A DNA stretch of 27,500 nt from Priapulus caudatus (taxonomy: Eukaryota; Priapulida; Priapulimorpha; Priapulimorphida; Priapulidae). The stretch lies in the NCBI RefSeq assembly GCF_000485595.1, contig NW_014577077.1, forward strand, positions 397,827-425,326, in the 5' to 3' direction. The notes under the pieces are model-generated. The model ran no database searches. It was not told where the DNA came from and saw only the letters and a list, made by a program, of their open reading frames with translations. Numbering within the stretch: the first letter of the stretch is position 1; the number at the start of each line of letters is the position of its first letter. The position numbers and the translations under genes were made by a program. This document shows, piece by piece, positions 23,768-27,500 of the stretch.

Positions 23768-23962
23768 GGACATGTTATATATCGGCCCTGTGTGGCCAAA
23801 TTCCATGACAATCGGGTAAAAACAGCACAAGTTACAGGTTTACAATATTTTTCAACAAAAATGTTGTTACCATGGCAACGATGACTCCGCCACACCAAAA
23901 AACGATTGGCGTCTTCGCTTTACCATAACACACCCTACATGCCAAATTTGAAGATGATCCGA
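23411..23962. mobile_element. Foldback element with AT-only core
   Basis: The left arm 23411-23571 and right arm 23798-23962 are imperfect reverse complements. Shared blocks are TCGGATCATCTTCAAA, GCGTTATCGTAAAGCGAA-like, TTGGTGTGG, CATCGTTGCCATGGTAACAACATTTTT, AACTTGTAACT..GCACTTTTTACC and ATTGTCATGAAATTT. The 226-bp loop is almost purely A/T: TTTAAATT-type words (23572-23720) then (TA)n (23723-23767). No coding frame. Confidence 0.8.
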
Positions 23963-25035
23963 GATCGGATAAAAACTGCCCACCAGGTCACTTCGACCTT
24001 TATTTCACCTGACTGACCTGATCATATTCTCTTCTGCTCTCTAACTCAGCCCCTAATGTGATCTAGCGCGACGCAAACTTGGTATGCTTACAACATCTTG
24101 GGAGAAGGTCTGTCGCATACCGAAACCACCACTGCCCTTGACGTTAGTTTGACCCTTCACCGTCGACTTACATTTCCTCTTCGGCCTCCTAGGGTAACCA
24201 GATTCCATATACTTGCACATCTGAGAACACAAGTTGTCTAACAAACCTTTGTCTTTGTGCACTTATTTAAACTTTACCTGCCTTCTACGGTCCTTACAGA
24301 GATATTCTATTCATACTAGATCAACGGGGATACATGTAGTTGAGCGAAACTGCTCGTTTCTAGTTAGTATAGCTCTTGAGTGTATATATATACGTCTCTC
24401 GCTTGTCGTAGCAACATTCACGCAAAATGAAAGGGAGGTGAAGCAATAATAAGGCAAGGTGTCATCTATGGACATGAATAGAAGCTTGGAATACTACAAG
24501 AAAGCTCTTATTATTTCAGTTATCTCCGTAGTTTTTTCGATTTACAGTGTTAGTTTTCAATATTGCATGCGTTCTAATCTCGCATTCTAACTCATCTTTC
24601 CCGCCGATTTCAGCTTGAGGTTGTGTCCTTCAGTATATATCTCATACAGATTTGGCATATGCGTTCGGGATTTCATTGCATTTGAGAGATTGCATGCATT
24701 TAGTTTACGTTGACGGCTTTAGTCTGTAGCCCACAACATAACCTTTTCGCTGGCCAGCTAAAATACTAATTTCTGTTTGTATCATGTGCGAGGCGCAGCG
24801 AGAAATATCGCCGAACATCACTAAAGATTAGCTAAATATCAGGAACATACAGAGAAATGTCGTGTAATGAATCCTGTTTGTAGACGGTAAGTGATCCTGG
24901 GTACATGCGTTCCTCGATGCTCCTGCCCGTGGCTCTATCCGTGTACTCTGTCTGCTAGTCTATTTGGCAGACATTCTCCGTTTGTCTAATTCTGACATTG
25001 TTAATTATCTCTATCCGTTTTTCTTGCTTCTCCTC
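23963..25035. other. Unassigned DNA
   Basis: About 1.1 kb. A 69-codon minus frame at 24053-24262 (Lys/Arg-rich, ending RRARSH) is complex in composition, but I cannot assign it to a family and see no splice support. Nothing else defined. Confidence 0.35.

Positions 25036-25094
<59 letters not shown>
25036..25094. repeat. (TC)n microsatellite
   Basis: Nearly pure (TC)n of about 55 bp, with a second short run at about 25165-25182. Confidence 0.95.
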
Positions 25095-25263
25095 CCCACT
25101 CTCCGACCCTGTCTGCTTTTTCTTAACGCAACTTTTTCGTGCGTGCTCGGTTTTTTGCTTTCGCTTTCTCTCTCTCTCTCTCTTAATATCTTTATCTTTT
25201 CGGTCTGTCTTGCCCACATGCCTGCTCGCCTTATCTATTGTACATATATAAATTATATAATAT

Positions 25264-25977
25264 CAAGAGCGTATAAATAAGGAGAGCGTACAACGGTGAA
25301 ACCATGTTGCAGTATTAGTCGAATTAAGAAACTTTATGGGTTATTTTGATGTTTATTTATTATGATATTTTGCGGTGTTATTGATCAGCTGTCCTACCTT
25401 ATTAATATAAAACAAACCGCTTGTCCCTACGATGCTCCTACGCTGAGATAATGAGCGGTGAAAATCTGGTATTTTCGCCAAAAACTGACTCGAGATCAGT
25501 GTTTACTGCGACCATGTCTCTCGCTTTGTGGCCAGTGTATTGCTTCCGGTCGCCGCTGTGTAGCGCCAGTGTAGCGCTGACTCACGTCAGTACTACAGAG
25601 ATTACTATACATCCAGCGTGAGGTGGGCACAGGTGGGGTCATCACTATGACAATCAATAACAGACGTCATTCATTCCATTTGTCAATCGATCATTGTCGG
25701 AAACACGCGAGGTTTCCCGAAGTTATCTCAAAGCGAGAGACAGTCGCAGTAAACACTGATCACGAGTCGGTTTTCGGCGAAAATACTAGATTTTCACCGC
25801 TTATTATCTCAGCGTAGGGGCATCGTAGGGGCATGCGGTTTGTTTTATATTAACAAGGTAGGACAGCTGATCAATAATACTGCAAAATAAAACGGAGAAA
25901 GTTTATTAAGTCGACTAATACTGCAACATGGTTTCAGCATTTCACCGTTGTACGCTCTCCTTCTTTATACGCTCTTG
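25264..25977. mobile_element. 714-bp foldback element with ~250-bp arms
   Basis: The left arm 25264-25528 and right arm 25729-25977 are reverse complements over nearly their full length. Outer ends read CAAGAGCGTATAAA; long exact blocks include GGAGAGCGTACAACGGTGAAA, ATTGATCAGCTGTCCTACCTT, TTAATATAAAACAAACCGC, CTACGCTGAGATAAT, GCGGTGAAAATCT and GATCAGTGTTTACTGCGAC. The spacer (25529-25728, about 200 bp) has no coding frame; frames that cross the arms are mirror images of each other. It fits a non-autonomous foldback/MITE-type DNA element. No certain target-site duplication in the AT-rich flanks. Confidence 0.88.
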
Positions 25978-27500
25978 CGTAATTATTTAATGTACGTTAA
26001 TTAATTAATTAATTAACTTTTTTTTTTATTTAGTTATGTTACAACGTTATACGAAAAATGCAACACTGCTATGTCTATATAGTTATATATAGAGCTCGTT
26101 AATTCCCATGGGCTACTGAAGTATAGGGCGTATACACTTAATATGTGCCAATGGGCTGTTCGTTGTATATATAATACAATTTATTAGCCAGCATGACAAA
26201 TACATACAAATTCGAATGTATGCTCTCACATAATTAGTTACTAACCCATTTCACCTATCTAACATAACCAATACGAAATAAGCGTATACACACCTGACGC
26301 CGTAGACGACACATGAAGAACATCATTGTTCACTTAATTGCGCATACATCTGTGGCAATGCCTTCGTCTTAATAATTGCTCAATTTTAGGTGCTGCGTGC
26401 CTACGCTAGCTAAAACTATCCTCTTGTGTAATTGTTTACTGTTTTCATATTGAGACGCGTTATTGCCACACCTGCGAAAAACGCTGAGTAACGGCCGACT
26501 CTCCTTCATCAATCGTGCGCGGACAGCACGCAAAAAGAAATCGTGATGTTAGCTTAGTCATACAAGCTAATCTTAGCAGAGTAAAGAAATTGAGCAGACA
26601 CTGTGTGCTTAGCTGTATCCATAGCAACTGCATGCGTATAGCATCCGCCTGTTTTCGCTTATTCAGATAAACACCTTTAAAGGTCTCGCCATAGGCACGG
26701 GGGGGGGGGAATTTATTTTCCACGCGGAATCGCTATAATAGAATTCATGTTGAAGTTCGTACCTATAATGAAATGCAAATATCTTTTTTATTGACGTATA
26801 ATGTCATAAGGTTCTTCATTGGGTATTTTTATAATCTATTAAAGTAGGTGATCACCAAGGAAACGTTGAAAATTTTTAAACTTACATTTCATACATTACG
26901 CGTGTATTAATATAGGCAATTATCTATAAAGGTTCTTGAACAATAGAAAATTTGGAAATTATCAGTTGTGTGTGGTTTTCTAATTTTATAGTCACTATTA
27001 TTAAGTTGCGCAATTTTGTTATTACAGATGAAGAGAAGTAAAAGAAGAAACGGATAGGGGAAGAATACATTTGAAATTTTGCTATTTCTGTGTTTATACA
27101 CACACGCACAACCATTTTCTCGTTTGTTTTACTGTAACGTCAGAACCAATTTTGCATTGGTTCTATAAACGTACACAGGATGGATAATTTTATAATTTCT
27201 CGAAAATTTCTGAAATTTACATTTATTTTAAAATTAAAATTGCGTAATTTACTCAGAAAACCGCCAACATTAGAGGCAAACAAACTGAATTCTATACTGC
27301 AATTTACAGCAATACACAGAGTTAAATCTGGTTAAGATATAGTAAAACTCCATACGACACTATAATGTAGAACCGAAGCATATATGTATGTTAAATAAGA
27401 TCAAATAATTCAGTGGGTGATATTAGATTTTCCTAGATGTGTAAGATTTTATGAGGGGGCGGGAGTGGGAATTGAATAGAGAAATAGATGTGAATAATGA
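25978..27500. other. Unassigned AT-rich DNA
   Basis: AT-rich with a (TTAA)n run at about 25993-26014, a G run at about 26699-26709 preceded by GCCATAGGCAC (possibly the end of another small element), and a perfect 9-bp-stem hairpin AGAACCAAT-TTTGC-ATTGGTTCT at 27142-27164. No gene or RNA recognised. Confidence 0.45.

Noticed and set aside
24053-24262. 69-codon Lys/Arg-rich minus-strand frame
   Set aside because: Non-repetitive but unassignable, short, and without splice or neighbour support; could be an exon fragment of a decayed element.
24469-24480. TATGGACATGAA as a possible Tyr-Gly-His continuation of the channel
   Set aside because: Followed by Glu and a stop, with no acceptor-like AG and pyrimidine tract and none of the conserved downstream residues.

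Overview
This is nuclear DNA from an animal, most likely an aquatic invertebrate. There is no bacterial-style gene packing. The only intact coding piece is an exon ending in a consensus splice donor. The rest is dominated by microsatellites, minisatellites and small terminal-inverted-repeat (TIR) or foldback elements. CpG is not depleted. The phylum cannot be fixed from what I can see.

Gene content: positions 2459-2741 (+) encode the first 94 residues, plus the first base of codon 95, of a TASK-type two-pore-domain potassium channel (KCNK3/KCNK9-like). The exon breaks inside the first pore signature, just before the expected Tyr-Gly-His. I found no continuation on the + strand, so 2742-27500 is best read as at least 24.7 kb of first intron, if the assembly is collinear. 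The second gene-derived feature is a frameshifted relic on the minus strand at about 19439-20274. It is a transposon-associated invertebrate protein with an HxxxDT..HA-like region, a DVYVLVAV block, a TGxDTVS-like block and a C-terminal Cys-rich (CXC-like) tail. Everything else that is open is simple-repeat translation or chance.

Layout: 1-1393 is copy A of a 1.4-kb segment repeated directly at 4875-6277 (copy B), with differences that are mostly single-base indels. 1394-2458 is the 5' flank and probable 5' UTR. 2459-2741 is the channel exon. 3558-4851 holds nested inverted repeats, including a ~209-bp TIR element with telomere-like TTAGGG-type repeats. 6278-10190 is mostly unassigned and contains a 32-bp perfect palindrome. 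10192-11710 is a pyrimidine-rich to purine-rich switch built of (TATC)n, (ATCC)n, (CT)n, then (GGAT)n and (GA)n. 13331-17645 is bounded by an inverted repeat pair and contains a hairpin-rich tandem repeat, a CGTG-type array and a 1408-bp array of exactly 176 octamers. 19439-20274 is the transposon relic. 20926-21375 is CT-rich. 22169-22952, 23411-23962 and 25264-25977 are three TIR/foldback elements. 25978-27500 is unassigned AT-rich DNA.

No gene network can be described. The picture is one neuronal-type background K+ channel locus whose first intron has been expanded by non-autonomous elements and satellites. I did not find a convincing new functional system. The most distinctive observations are the strictly octamer-phased array, the indel-dominated duplication around the exon, and the transposon relic.
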